A stretch of DNA of 64,000 bases from Chitinophagaceae bacterium (GTDB lineage Bacteria; Bacteroidota; Bacteroidia; Chitinophagales; Chitinophagaceae): positions 124,001-188,000 of the forward strand of contig JADBXR010000008.1 in the NCBI GenBank assembly GCA_020403425.1, in the 5' to 3' direction. The stretch's first letter is position 1; each line of letters starts with the position of its first letter. Positions 46,633 to 55,841 of the stretch are shown here, one piece after another. The notes beneath the pieces are model-generated. The model was not told the origin of the DNA, made no database searches, and saw only the letters and a list, made by a program, of their open reading frames with translations. Made by a program: the position numbers and the translations under genes.

Positions 46633-48369
46633 TTAGTAGCCGGGATTCTGCTTCAAAGCACCCTTGCTCAGATCGATCTGCGACTGCGGGATCGGGAAGT
46701 ACTCATTCTTTCCTTTGGTGAATGTGGCACTGCTCAGATAAGTACGCTTGGCTTTTTCTTTGGCGATATAGGCATTCAGTTCTACATCCGCAGTACCATA
46801 ACGTACCAGGTCGAAGAAGCGGTGTCCTTCCATAGCCAGTTCGAGTTTTCTTTCAAAGCGTACAGCTTTGCGGCCGTAAGCCTGGTCTGGGAATACCAGG
46901 TATAAACCCACCTGATAGTTGGCAGCATTGGCACCACCTGGCTGTTTAACCCAGGTAGAAGGATTATCCTTCACCCTTGACCTTACCTGGTTAACCAGTA
47001 ATACGGCATTGGCCAGCGAACCTACTTCTACTTCACACTCAGCAGCCCATAACAGCACGTCTGCAAAGCGGATGAAAGTGTAGTTATTAGCGGTCACACC
47101 AGCAGTCCAGAATGAATTATCTGTCAATGCTCCAGCCTGGCGCTTGAAGTATACGTGTTTAATAGGTGCGTAAGGTCCACCATTGTTCTGGTCGCGGATC
47201 CAGTCGTTACCTGGGTGTAAGCCCCAATCCAGGTAAGGGATACCTCTTCTGCCGATGGTGAAATCCAAACGGGGATCAACCGGAGTAGTTACATCTGGAG
47301 TAAACGCCTGAGATGAAGTCAGTCCCTGGTCGTTCTTGAAATCAGTTGCATTCCAGGTATCCAGCAAAGGAAGGCCGGTAACGGGATCAACTTTGAAGGA
47401 GTTGGCCAGACTGATAGATGGCTGATAGAATCCGCAGCATCCGCCAGGACCACCATTGTAAGGGAAGTTCAACACATCTCCCCATCCACCGTTATCACCG
47501 CTTGAGTTATCATTCACAGATTGCTGGCAGGAGAATACGGCTTCAGCAGAGTTCTTTGTCTCAGCATTGAAGTTGTCGAAGAAATTAGGCATCAACGCAT
47601 ATTTCTTACCTGAAGTGGTAACACCATTGGCGATCACGTCTTTCAGAATCGGCAAAGCTGCCGTATAATCCTTCTTGAACATCAACGCTTTTGCTTTCAG
47701 TGCTTTGGCGGCCCATACATTGGCACGTCCTACAGAGCTCTGTGTAGCAGGCAGGTTAGCGATGGCATAATCCAGATCGGCCAGGATATTGGGCCAGATA
47801 TCTGTTGTATTGGACACATTGTAGTTACCCGCTGCATAAGTGATGGTCTCATCCACAAAAGGCACATTGTTCCACATTTTTTTGGCCTCCATGTGGTAAT
47901 GTGCACGCAGGAAACGTGTCTCAGCACCAATGCGCTTTTTGTCTGCATCGCTGATATCACTGGCAGAAGCCATCAGACGGAGCACGTCGTTACAACGCTG
48001 AACAGCATCGTACACAGCCTGCCATTTCTGGTTGAAATAACCATTGGATGCGGTTGGCGAATAGGTTTCAATAGGCACGATATCAGCCTGGTCACCGGGG
48101 TCGGATCCTTTGTAGGCATCATCAGAGGCCACACCGCCATATACCCAGTTGGAACCGGCACTCTGCCAGCCACCGCCGGCACCACCGTAGCCATCGAGCA
48201 TGGAATAGGCTCCGATCAGTACCCCTTCCACACCGGCTTTGTTGGCCAATGTGTTCTGGTCTAATGAGCCGATGGGCGATTTGTCGAGGAAGTTCTTGGA
48301 ACATGCGTAGAACAGCACCAACGAAGTGGTAACGCCTACCAGTAATATTTTGAATTTAGATTGTTTCAT
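46633..48369 (-). CDS. RagB/SusD family nutrient uptake outer membrane lipoprotein
   Basis: 578 aa; lipobox FYACSKNFLDKSP; RFLRAHYHMEAKKMW, FIRFADVLLWAAECEVE, VRFERKLELAMEGHRFFDLVRYG. Confidence 0.95.
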   Translation of the reverse strand: MKQSKFKILLVGVTTSLVLFYACSKNFLDKSPIGSLDQNTLANKAGVEGVLIGAYSMLDGYGGAGGGWQSAGSNWVYGGVASDDAYKGSDPGDQADIVPIETYSPTASNGYFNQKWQAVYDAVQRCNDVLRLMASASDISDADKKRIGAETRFLRAHYHMEAKKMWNNVPFVDETITYAAGNYNVSNTTDIWPNILADLDYAIANLPATQSSVGRANVWAAKALKAKALMFKKDYTAALPILKDVIANGVTTSGKKYALMPNFFDNFNAETKNSAEAVFSCQQSVNDNSSGDNGGWGDVLNFPYNGGPGGCCGFYQPSISLANSFKVDPVTGLPLLDTWNATDFKNDQGLTSSQAFTPDVTTPVDPRLDFTIGRRGIPYLDWGLHPGNDWIRDQNNGGPYAPIKHVYFKRQAGALTDNSFWTAGVTANNYTFIRFADVLLWAAECEVEVGSLANAVLLVNQVRSRVKDNPSTWVKQPGGANAANYQVGLYLVFPDQAYGRKAVRFERKLELAMEGHRFFDLVRYGTADVELNAYIAKEKAKRTYLSSATFTKGKNEYFPIPQSQIDLSKGALKQNPGY

Positions 48370-48402
48370 ATTGCAATGTTTAAATACAATTAAATGGGTT
48401 AA

Positions 48403-51400
48403 TTAGAAGGTTACGTTTACGCCGAAGTTGAAATTTTTCTGGTTATTGGGATAGTTACCATAATCAATTCCAAAAGCTGCGTTAGAACCAGACAATTCAG
48501 GATCTAACCCTGTGTATTTTGTAATTGTAAATAAGTTAGCAGCCTGCACATAGAACCTGAGTTTTTCAATACCCCACTTCTTAGACAAGGAAGCTGGCAT
48601 ATTGTATCCCAGGATCATTGACTTACACCTCAGGTAAGAACCATTCTCCTTGTAATAAGAGTTAGGCACCTGGTTGGTACTGAAGCTGGCATCGTTCTCT
48701 GCGATAGGCACATTGGTGTTCGTACGGGTAGGCAGCCATGATTTGTTCAAAGCATCAATACTCTTGGCGCCCTGGAATGAAGGATAGAAATCAGTCCAGT
48801 AACGTACATAGTTAATAACATCGTTACCTACAGAAGCATACATGAAAGTTGAGAAATCCCAGTTCTTGTAGCTAACACTCAGGTTCAGACCCAGCGTGTA
48901 CTTAGGATTGGGGTTTCCAAAATAGGTCCTGTCGGCATCTGTGATCTTACCGTCACCATCTGTGTCCCTATATTTGAAACGACCTGGCTTGGCTCCATCC
49001 TGGGTAGGAGATTTTGACACATCCGCTGCATCCTGGAACAGACCTACCACTTCGTATCCATAGAAAGCACCGATGGGGTGACCTACTTCGTTCCTTACAA
49101 AGTCTCCGATACGAGATCCGCCGGCAGTGAAGTAGTTACCGGGAATATTCACGATGTTACTCTTATACGTAGTGAAGATGGCGCTGATATCGTATTTCCA
49201 GTCGCGGGAAGCTGTTCCATGATAGGTCAATGACGCATCCACACCTTTGTTCTGGATATCTCCAATGTTTACATTAGGCAAAGCGGCACCACCTACTGTG
49301 GCCGGGGCCTGGTCGGTGAACAACAGACCGTTGATCTTCTTCTCGTAGTACTCGATAGAGAAGTCCACTTTGTTCTTGAACAATTGCGCATCGATACCGA
49401 AGTTGGTCAGGATATCTTCCTCCCATCCTGTTTTGGGGTTACCGATACGGGTTGCGTAGAAACCTTGCACAGAACTGGTACTGGTACCGTTGATATCATA
49501 GAAAGAACCACCTGCACGGCTTCCGTACTGGCTGAAGGCGTTAGAAGGATCCACGTTGGCCTGGTTACCCATCTTACCCCAGCTTCCCCTGATCTTCAGA
49601 TCATCGATCCAGCTGATATTCTTCATGAAGTTCTCACGGGAGATCCTCCAACCTAATGCAAAAGAAGGGAAGACACCATAACGCTTCTCAGGTCCGAAAC
49701 GGGAAGAACCATCGCGACGAACCGTTACACCCAACAGGTATTTATCGTTATAGGCATAATCAACCTTGCCGAACAGAGAGAACAGAGAGTTCTGATAAGC
49801 ATAGCTATAGTTGGTAAATCCGGAAGAACCACCACTCAGTGTTCTATAGTTGGGATTATCGGTGAAGAAACCAAGGGCTCCACCACCTACACCGCGACCA
49901 TAGGCCTCAACAGCTTCCACACCAGCCAGCGCAGTCACTGCGTGTTTACCGGCAAATACATTGCTGTACTTAACAGTGTTGGTCCAGGTCCACTGCCTGT
50001 TATAACCAGCATTCTCGCTGAATGAGTTGGAACCATTGTTCTCTGCATTCTCATAGGTACGGAAGCCATAGTTATAATAGTAGAAGTTGCTCATGGTACC
50101 ACCAAAAGAGGTTCTGGCAGTGAAGTGATCAGCAAAGTCAACTTCCGCAAACATATTGCCCTGAATATCCCATGAGTTACCTTTATTATCGTTGGCCCTC
50201 ATACGCATGGCAACAGGGTTCTGGGCATTACCCAAACCTTTTGCTGCAGTACCTGCGAATCCGCCATTGATATCAAACACCGGGATGATCGGCTGCTGAC
50301 GGTAAGACATAGAGATCTCGTTACCCTCGCTCTGGTTTCCGATCTGTGGATTGTCCCTGTTAAAGATGTACAGGTTCTCTCCTACGCGGATATTCTTGTT
50401 GATATTATAGGTCGTATTAACACGGGCAGAATATCTTTTCAGGTAAGTACCCATCAAAGTACCCTGCTGGTTGAAATAGTTCAGAGAGAATAGGTAAGTG
50501 TTCTTTTCGTTACCACCACTGGCTGTTACCGTGTGGCTCTGGATGGAAGCCGGCCGGAAGATCTCATGGAACCAGTCAGTACCTACTTTATTGGCGGCAG
50601 TGATCTGGTAAATTCCTTTATTGAAATCTGAAACGTTGTATTTGGCCAGGTCGGCGGCGGAGATCGTACCAGTGATACCGGCTCCGCTGGGTCCGTTCAT
50701 GATATAATCAGGAATGATCGGTGTAGCCCCGCTACCATACTGAGGGTGCGTGGTAGGCTGACCGGAATTTTTCAAGGCCAACCAGGTCAGGTCTGCCATA
50801 CCCTGTGTACCCAGCAGGTTAAAGGCATTGCCGCTGGCAGGTCTTTGTGTACCGATATAAGCATCGTAGGTTACGGTGGCGCGGCCTGACTTACCTTTTT
50901 TGGTAGTCACCACAATTACACCGTTTGCACCCCGTACACCATAAATTGAAGCCGCACCGGCATCTTTCAATACCTGTATGGATTCGATCTCAGAAGCATT
51001 CAGGTTGGTCAAACTTCCCTGTACGCCATCCACGATCACCAGTGGATCTACATTACCGAAAGATGTGATACCGCGGATACGGATATTACTACCCGAACCA
51101 GGCTGACCGGAAGTGATCACATTCAGACCGGAAGCACGGCCCTGTAACATCTGTTCAGGACTACCGGCAGGAACCGCTTTCAGATCTTTTACGTTTACCA
51201 CGGAAACCGATCCTGTGATATCTTTTTTACGTTGGGCAGAATAACCTGTCACCAGAACCTCATTCAACTGACTGGTGGTCTCAACCAGTGCAAAGTTGAA
51301 TTCAGATTTACCAGATACAGGCTGTTCTACGGCTTCAAAGCCCACCACAGTGACAACCAATACCGCTTTAGCGCCGGCATTGATGGTGTACACCCCTTCA

Positions 51401-51585
51401 TTGTTGGTCAGGGAGATCACAGTGGTGCCCTTTACCTGTACGGTAGCACCCGCAATCGGCTGACCGTTTGCTTTGTTGGTAACTTTACCGGTTACAGCCT
51501 TCTGGGCAAATACATTGAAACTGAAAAAGACGAGAAACAACGCGAGGAGGTAACTCCGCACAAGCAGGTTAATTTTCGTTGGCAT
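48403..51585 (-). CDS. SusC/RagA family TonB-linked outer membrane protein
   Basis: 1060 aa; CarboxypepD_reg-like N-terminus (VTGKVTNKANGQPIAGATVQVKGT), plug SIQVLKDAGAASIYGVRGANGVIVVTTKKGKSG, C-terminal YPNNQKNFNFGVNVTF. Confidence 0.96.
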   Translation of the reverse strand: MPTKINLLVRSYLLALFLVFFSFNVFAQKAVTGKVTNKANGQPIAGATVQVKGTTVISLTNNEGVYTINAGAKAVLVVTVVGFEAVEQPVSGKSEFNFALVETTSQLNEVLVTGYSAQRKKDITGSVSVVNVKDLKAVPAGSPEQMLQGRASGLNVITSGQPGSGSNIRIRGITSFGNVDPLVIVDGVQGSLTNLNASEIESIQVLKDAGAASIYGVRGANGVIVVTTKKGKSGRATVTYDAYIGTQRPASGNAFNLLGTQGMADLTWLALKNSGQPTTHPQYGSGATPIIPDYIMNGPSGAGITGTISAADLAKYNVSDFNKGIYQITAANKVGTDWFHEIFRPASIQSHTVTASGGNEKNTYLFSLNYFNQQGTLMGTYLKRYSARVNTTYNINKNIRVGENLYIFNRDNPQIGNQSEGNEISMSYRQQPIIPVFDINGGFAGTAAKGLGNAQNPVAMRMRANDNKGNSWDIQGNMFAEVDFADHFTARTSFGGTMSNFYYYNYGFRTYENAENNGSNSFSENAGYNRQWTWTNTVKYSNVFAGKHAVTALAGVEAVEAYGRGVGGGALGFFTDNPNYRTLSGGSSGFTNYSYAYQNSLFSLFGKVDYAYNDKYLLGVTVRRDGSSRFGPEKRYGVFPSFALGWRISRENFMKNISWIDDLKIRGSWGKMGNQANVDPSNAFSQYGSRAGGSFYDINGTSTSSVQGFYATRIGNPKTGWEEDILTNFGIDAQLFKNKVDFSIEYYEKKINGLLFTDQAPATVGGAALPNVNIGDIQNKGVDASLTYHGTASRDWKYDISAIFTTYKSNIVNIPGNYFTAGGSRIGDFVRNEVGHPIGAFYGYEVVGLFQDAADVSKSPTQDGAKPGRFKYRDTDGDGKITDADRTYFGNPNPKYTLGLNLSVSYKNWDFSTFMYASVGNDVINYVRYWTDFYPSFQGAKSIDALNKSWLPTRTNTNVPIAENDASFSTNQVPNSYYKENGSYLRCKSMILGYNMPASLSKKWGIEKLRFYVQAANLFTITKYTGLDPELSGSNAAFGIDYGNYPNNQKNFNFGVNVTF

Positions 51586-51635
51586 AGCAATTTGGGTTGT
51601 TTGTTAAAGGATTATAGCAATCTTGGATAAATTTA

Positions 51636-51680
51636 TAACGATTTGTTAATGCCGCACTGTGTTTTTTTAACAATTTGTTG
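51636..51680. promoter_or_regulatory. Pair of similar AT-rich 13-mers upstream of susC-like gene
   Basis: TAACGATTTGTTA (51636-51648) and TAACAATTTGTTG (51668-51680), 32 bp apart. Confidence 0.35.
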
Positions 51681-51830
51681 TATGATTTTATCAATTATAA
51701 TATGTATATTTTACACATAATAAAAAACTAACGAGTGTTTCTACCACTCAAAACTCAATAACAGCAAAGGTTTTCAGGAAACTTGCGTTTTTTTGTACAT
51801 TCCTGCACGAATCTGCAACTTTGCAAAACG

Positions 51831-52283
51831 ATGAATTTTAAACACGTATTGGCAATATTTTTAATAACAATAGTGTCCGGATCCTGCGGTGATGAAGCTG
51901 CGGAGCATCCATCAAAAACACTTACAGAAACAGTTCCACCAATGCTATCCACCAGTGTCCACTGGATAGATACCAGCCTGAACCTGGGCAAAATACCGAT
52001 GGGAGATTCTGTAGTATTCCATTTCAGGTTCACCAATACAGGCACTTCCCCACTGATCCTTGGAAATATTTACACCGGTTGCAGTTGTACAACCGCTTCC
52101 CACAGAGGCACTGCGGTAGCCCCGGGCACGACAGACAGCATCAAAGTCGTCTTTGATACACGAAAATCCGTCACAGGATTTGTCAGCAAAACCATACAGG
52201 TCAAGGGAAACATAGCGTCAGGCAGCAGGGTGCTGCGCTATAGTGCGATGATCACCGGTCACAAAACGGTTACAGGATCCTGA
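51831..52283 (+). CDS. DUF1573 domain lipoprotein
   Basis: Lipobox IVSGSCGDE; LGKIPMGDSVVFHFRFTNTGTSPLILGNIYTGCSCTTA typical of DUF1573. Confidence 0.87.
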   Translation: MNFKHVLAIFLITIVSGSCGDEAAEHPSKTLTETVPPMLSTSVHWIDTSLNLGKIPMGDSVVFHFRFTNTGTSPLILGNIYTGCSCTTASHRGTAVAPGTTDSIKVVFDTRKSVTGFVSKTIQVKGNIASGSRVLRYSAMITGHKTVTGS

Positions 52284-52285
52284 TA

Positions 52286-54115
52286 TTAATCCTCCAGTTT
52301 TTTCCACCAGGTCCGGTGCAGGATCAGTACGACCAGCAACAGGATTCCAGCAGTGATCAGCAGTGGAAATTTCATCCAAAGTACCAGGTACATGGGAAGG
52401 ATGGTGAGACATAACTGGCCGATGATCCCCAGTACCACATTGAACATATCACGGCCAAAATGCCGGTTCGGCTGGAATTCCGGATCTGTTTTCCTGACCT
52501 CCAGCAGCACCGGTTTCCAGAACCCCCAGGGCTTCACAGTGACATAAAAATGCTGTAACACCCTGCTTTCGGTCGGGGCTGCCAGATAGGTCCCAAAGAT
52601 CGAACCCGCCAATGATATCAGGAACAACAGGGGCCAGTTATACAATGGCTGGCCTTCAAATACATACGGAAAGATCAGTGCAGCAATGATCCCGCTCATC
52701 ATACCCCAGAAAAAACCACTGGCATTGAAACGCCACCAGTACCACTTGAGCAGATTGGCCGCGATATAGCCGCCATACAATGCCCCTACGATCCACATCA
52801 ATACGCTGTTCACATTCTTGGCAAAGAATCCAAGGATGATTCCAATGGTCACGACCAGGATGCCGGCCGTGTAATTCATCCGCATCACTTTTCGGGTAGA
52901 TGCCTGCGGATCCAGGTATTTGACATAGATATCATTCACGATATAGGCCTGTGCTGCATTCAGTGTTCCGGAGAAGGTTCCCATAAAAGCCCCCAGTAAT
53001 CCTGTTAATGCCAGTCCCAATATGCCCGCAGGCAAATAACCGTTGATGACGGCAGGCAAGATCCTTTCAAAGTCAACCCCTGTGGGTGATGCCAGGTTCA
53101 GCTCCTGGTAATACAATAGACCCAATACCGTTAACCCGATGATCATGGTATAGCGCACCGGCAGCAGCACGATGGACACAAAACCACTCATTTTGGAAGC
53201 TTCTTTGGGCGAGCGGGTAGACAATATTTTCTGCATGTCATAATTGGGTGCAGGCCCGGCCAGACTGGCGAATACCCCTTTGAAAAGCATCATCATGAAA
53301 AATAAGCCGAAAAGCCCGAATCCATCCTCCGCTATCTTGTTATCGACCGCAGGAATCGTATGGCTCCAATCAAGGTCCAGCTTCCACGAAAAAAATGGCG
53401 TGAGCCAACCCTCAGGCACCGAAAGTGACTGATGCTGCAGGTGCCGGGCTGCGATAACGCCGATGGCCACACAGGCTACGGTCATGATCAGGTACTTGAT
53501 CAGGTCGCCCAGCACGATGCTGTGCATGCCTCCCAGAATGGAATAAAAAGTAGCAAAGAGCGTGAACACGATACCATAAAAATGCGCTACATATTGCGGA
53601 GCCACGGTAAAGGGAACATAGTCCTTCACTTCGCTCCAGGGTACGAATATTTCGATGAATTTTCCCAATCCCACAAAACCATAGGCCAGGAACCCCAGGC
53701 AGCTGATGAGTGCAAAAGCCACCACCACATTATGTGAAGCCCGCACTGCAGGTCCGGATTCTCCAAAGCGGGTGGCCAGCCATTCGGCACCGGTGGTAGC
53801 ATTGGAGCGACGCAGCCATTTTGAGAGGAACATCATCAGGATCACCTGGTTAAAAACCGGCCAGAGCCAGGGTATCCAGATGCTTTTCATTCCGTATACA
53901 AAACAGAGCGCCACCATCCACATGGTACCGCTGATATCGAACATATCCGAAGCGTCACTTAGTCCCAGTAAATACCAAGGTAATTTTTTACCACCCATCA
54001 GGTAGTGATCCTTACTCTTACCCGCTTTTTTCCGCAGCTGCCAGCCAATCCCCAGCATCAACAGCAAGTAGATAGCTATAATACTGATATCCAATGTGGT
54101 AAGTCTCATATACAA
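52286..54115 (-). CDS. Sodium:solute symporter (SSS) family protein
   Basis: 609 aa polytopic; MGGKKLPWYLLGLSDASDMFDISGTMWMV, GLLGAFMGTFSGTLNAAQAYIVNDIYVKY. Confidence 0.9.
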   Translation of the reverse strand: MYMRLTTLDISIIAIYLLLMLGIGWQLRKKAGKSKDHYLMGGKKLPWYLLGLSDASDMFDISGTMWMVALCFVYGMKSIWIPWLWPVFNQVILMMFLSKWLRRSNATTGAEWLATRFGESGPAVRASHNVVVAFALISCLGFLAYGFVGLGKFIEIFVPWSEVKDYVPFTVAPQYVAHFYGIVFTLFATFYSILGGMHSIVLGDLIKYLIMTVACVAIGVIAARHLQHQSLSVPEGWLTPFFSWKLDLDWSHTIPAVDNKIAEDGFGLFGLFFMMMLFKGVFASLAGPAPNYDMQKILSTRSPKEASKMSGFVSIVLLPVRYTMIIGLTVLGLLYYQELNLASPTGVDFERILPAVINGYLPAGILGLALTGLLGAFMGTFSGTLNAAQAYIVNDIYVKYLDPQASTRKVMRMNYTAGILVVTIGIILGFFAKNVNSVLMWIVGALYGGYIAANLLKWYWWRFNASGFFWGMMSGIIAALIFPYVFEGQPLYNWPLLFLISLAGSIFGTYLAAPTESRVLQHFYVTVKPWGFWKPVLLEVRKTDPEFQPNRHFGRDMFNVVLGIIGQLCLTILPMYLVLWMKFPLLITAGILLLVVLILHRTWWKKLED

Positions 54116-54395
54116 TATCCCATTAAAGGGTCTTGACCGGAAGATACCGCCTCAAAACACCTACTCTCCCTCCTACATCCGGCATCCGGAAATCCGAAAA
54201 TGACAAAAAAGTACCAAATCTTTGCAGCGAACCGGAACAGATATCTGTCCTAAACAACAGAATATGTTCGTTGTTGGCTACTTGGGAAGGGTTGCACCTG
54301 ACCAGCAAACAGCCAGGCAACCGTGTTCTACCCAATTTTATGTAAAACCGCCTCCTATCTGCCTGTTCACGGAACAGGGTACAAGATAGCGCAGT

Positions 54396-54472
54396 TATGT
54401 AAAATAAACACATGTACCTGATTTGTGTCCGGTGGCCGGCTAATCACGCTGTCAACCGTACCATTTTACATA
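54396..54472. promoter_or_regulatory. Operator-like inverted repeat in symporter/AraC divergent region
   Basis: TATGTAAAAT (54396-54405) / ATTTTACATA (54463-54472), perfect 10-bp; additional TATGTAAAA at 54339-54347. Confidence 0.5.
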
Positions 54473-54493
54473 GATTTAACCGATATCTGGACC

Positions 54494-55375
54494 ATGCAGA
54501 AGAAAATTCTACGCGAAATCACCCCATTGACCCCTGCAGACTGCTTTACTGTTTTTGCCCGCACCAAAACAGAATTCGATTTCCCTGTGCATTACCATGA
54601 GGAATTCGAGCTGAATTTCATCAAAAACGGCAAGGGTGTGAAACGGGTAGTAGGTGACCACGTGAAAGAGATCGGCGACTATGAGCTGGTGCTGATCGGT
54701 CCTAACCTGCAACACGCCTGGTTCACCCACAAATGCAAGAGCCCTGAGATCACTGAAGTCACCATACAGTTCCACAAGGATCTGTTCGACGAGAAATTAT
54801 TACGAAGGAACCAGTTCAGTTTCATCCGGACCATGCTGGACAATTCATTGCGGGGTATCCTGTTCTCATATGAAACAGCGGCACTGCTTTCTTCCAGGAT
54901 CATGCGGCTTAGCAAGAAAGATGGCTTCGAATCGGTGCATGAACTGATGTGGATCCTGCATGAACTTTCCATCTCACGTCATTCCAGGATCCTCTCCAAC
55001 TCCACTTTCAACAACATGGAGCATTTTACCTATAATAGCCGCAGGATCGAGCGGGTGATGGAATACCTGAACGAGAACTTCAAGAACCCGATCTCCTTAT
55101 CGGAAGTGGCCAAACTCACCAATATGGCCGATTCGGCCTTTAGTCGTTTCTTCAAGACCAGAACGGGAATGACCTTTATAGACAGCCTCACAGAGATTCG
55201 GTTGGGCCATGCTTCACGCATGCTCATCGATACCACGCAATCGGTGGCAGAGATCGCCTACGAATGTGGCTTCAATAACATATCTAATTTCAACCGGATC
55301 TTCAAGAAGAAAAAAGGATGTACACCCAAGGAGTTCAAGAAAAGCTACTCCTCAGAAGAGCGCATCTTCTTTTGA
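54494..55375 (+). CDS. AraC family transcriptional regulator
   Basis: N-terminal cupin-like HYHEEFELNFIKNGKGVKRVVGDH; C-terminal HTH ISLSEVAKLTNMADSAFSRFFKTRTGMTFIDSLTEIRLGHASRML...YECGFNNISNFNRIFKKKKGCTPKEFK. Confidence 0.93.
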   Translation: MQKKILREITPLTPADCFTVFARTKTEFDFPVHYHEEFELNFIKNGKGVKRVVGDHVKEIGDYELVLIGPNLQHAWFTHKCKSPEITEVTIQFHKDLFDEKLLRRNQFSFIRTMLDNSLRGILFSYETAALLSSRIMRLSKKDGFESVHELMWILHELSISRHSRILSNSTFNNMEHFTYNSRRIERVMEYLNENFKNPISLSEVAKLTNMADSAFSRFFKTRTGMTFIDSLTEIRLGHASRMLIDTTQSVAEIAYECGFNNISNFNRIFKKKKGCTPKEFKKSYSSEERIFF

Positions 55376-55381
55376 TAGCAG

Positions 55382-55678
55382 TTACAGTTTGCGGCTTACT
55401 TTGGTGAAGTCTTTGGTGACAACGGCCTTCATCACCCCAAGGGTATCTTTACCAGACTGTGCCATGTTCACTTTGAACTCGCATTCATATCCCTCGGCTT
55501 CTTCAAAGAAGATCACTTCCTTTACATCAAATCTAACTCGGGAGGAATCATTGTTGACAGACTGGTACAGGAATTCCGTCATGGCTTTTTTCAGACGTTG
55601 TTCCACTTCGGCAGGCTTGGGCTTTTTCTGGCAGGCAAACACGGACAGCAGGAGCAAACAGGCTAATATCTTTTTCAT
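55382..55678 (-). CDS. Small putative lipoprotein
   Basis: MKKILACLLLLSVFACQKKPKPAEVEQ..., lipobox SVFAC. Confidence 0.65.
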   Translation of the reverse strand: MKKILACLLLLSVFACQKKPKPAEVEQRLKKAMTEFLYQSVNNDSSRVRFDVKEVIFFEEAEGYECEFKVNMAQSGKDTLGVMKAVVTKDFTKVSRKL

Positions 55679-55841
55679 AGCTGGCGGATAATCTTTAGAA
55701 TGTTGGTTAAATATAATAATTACAAGGGCATCGCCAAGGCTGTCTATTTTTTTTATTTCCACATGCGGTCAGATAGCGGTTTGGTATTGTATTTGCCTAC
55801 GCTTAGAATACGTATTTTTACCACCTCAAACCCCATTAGGC

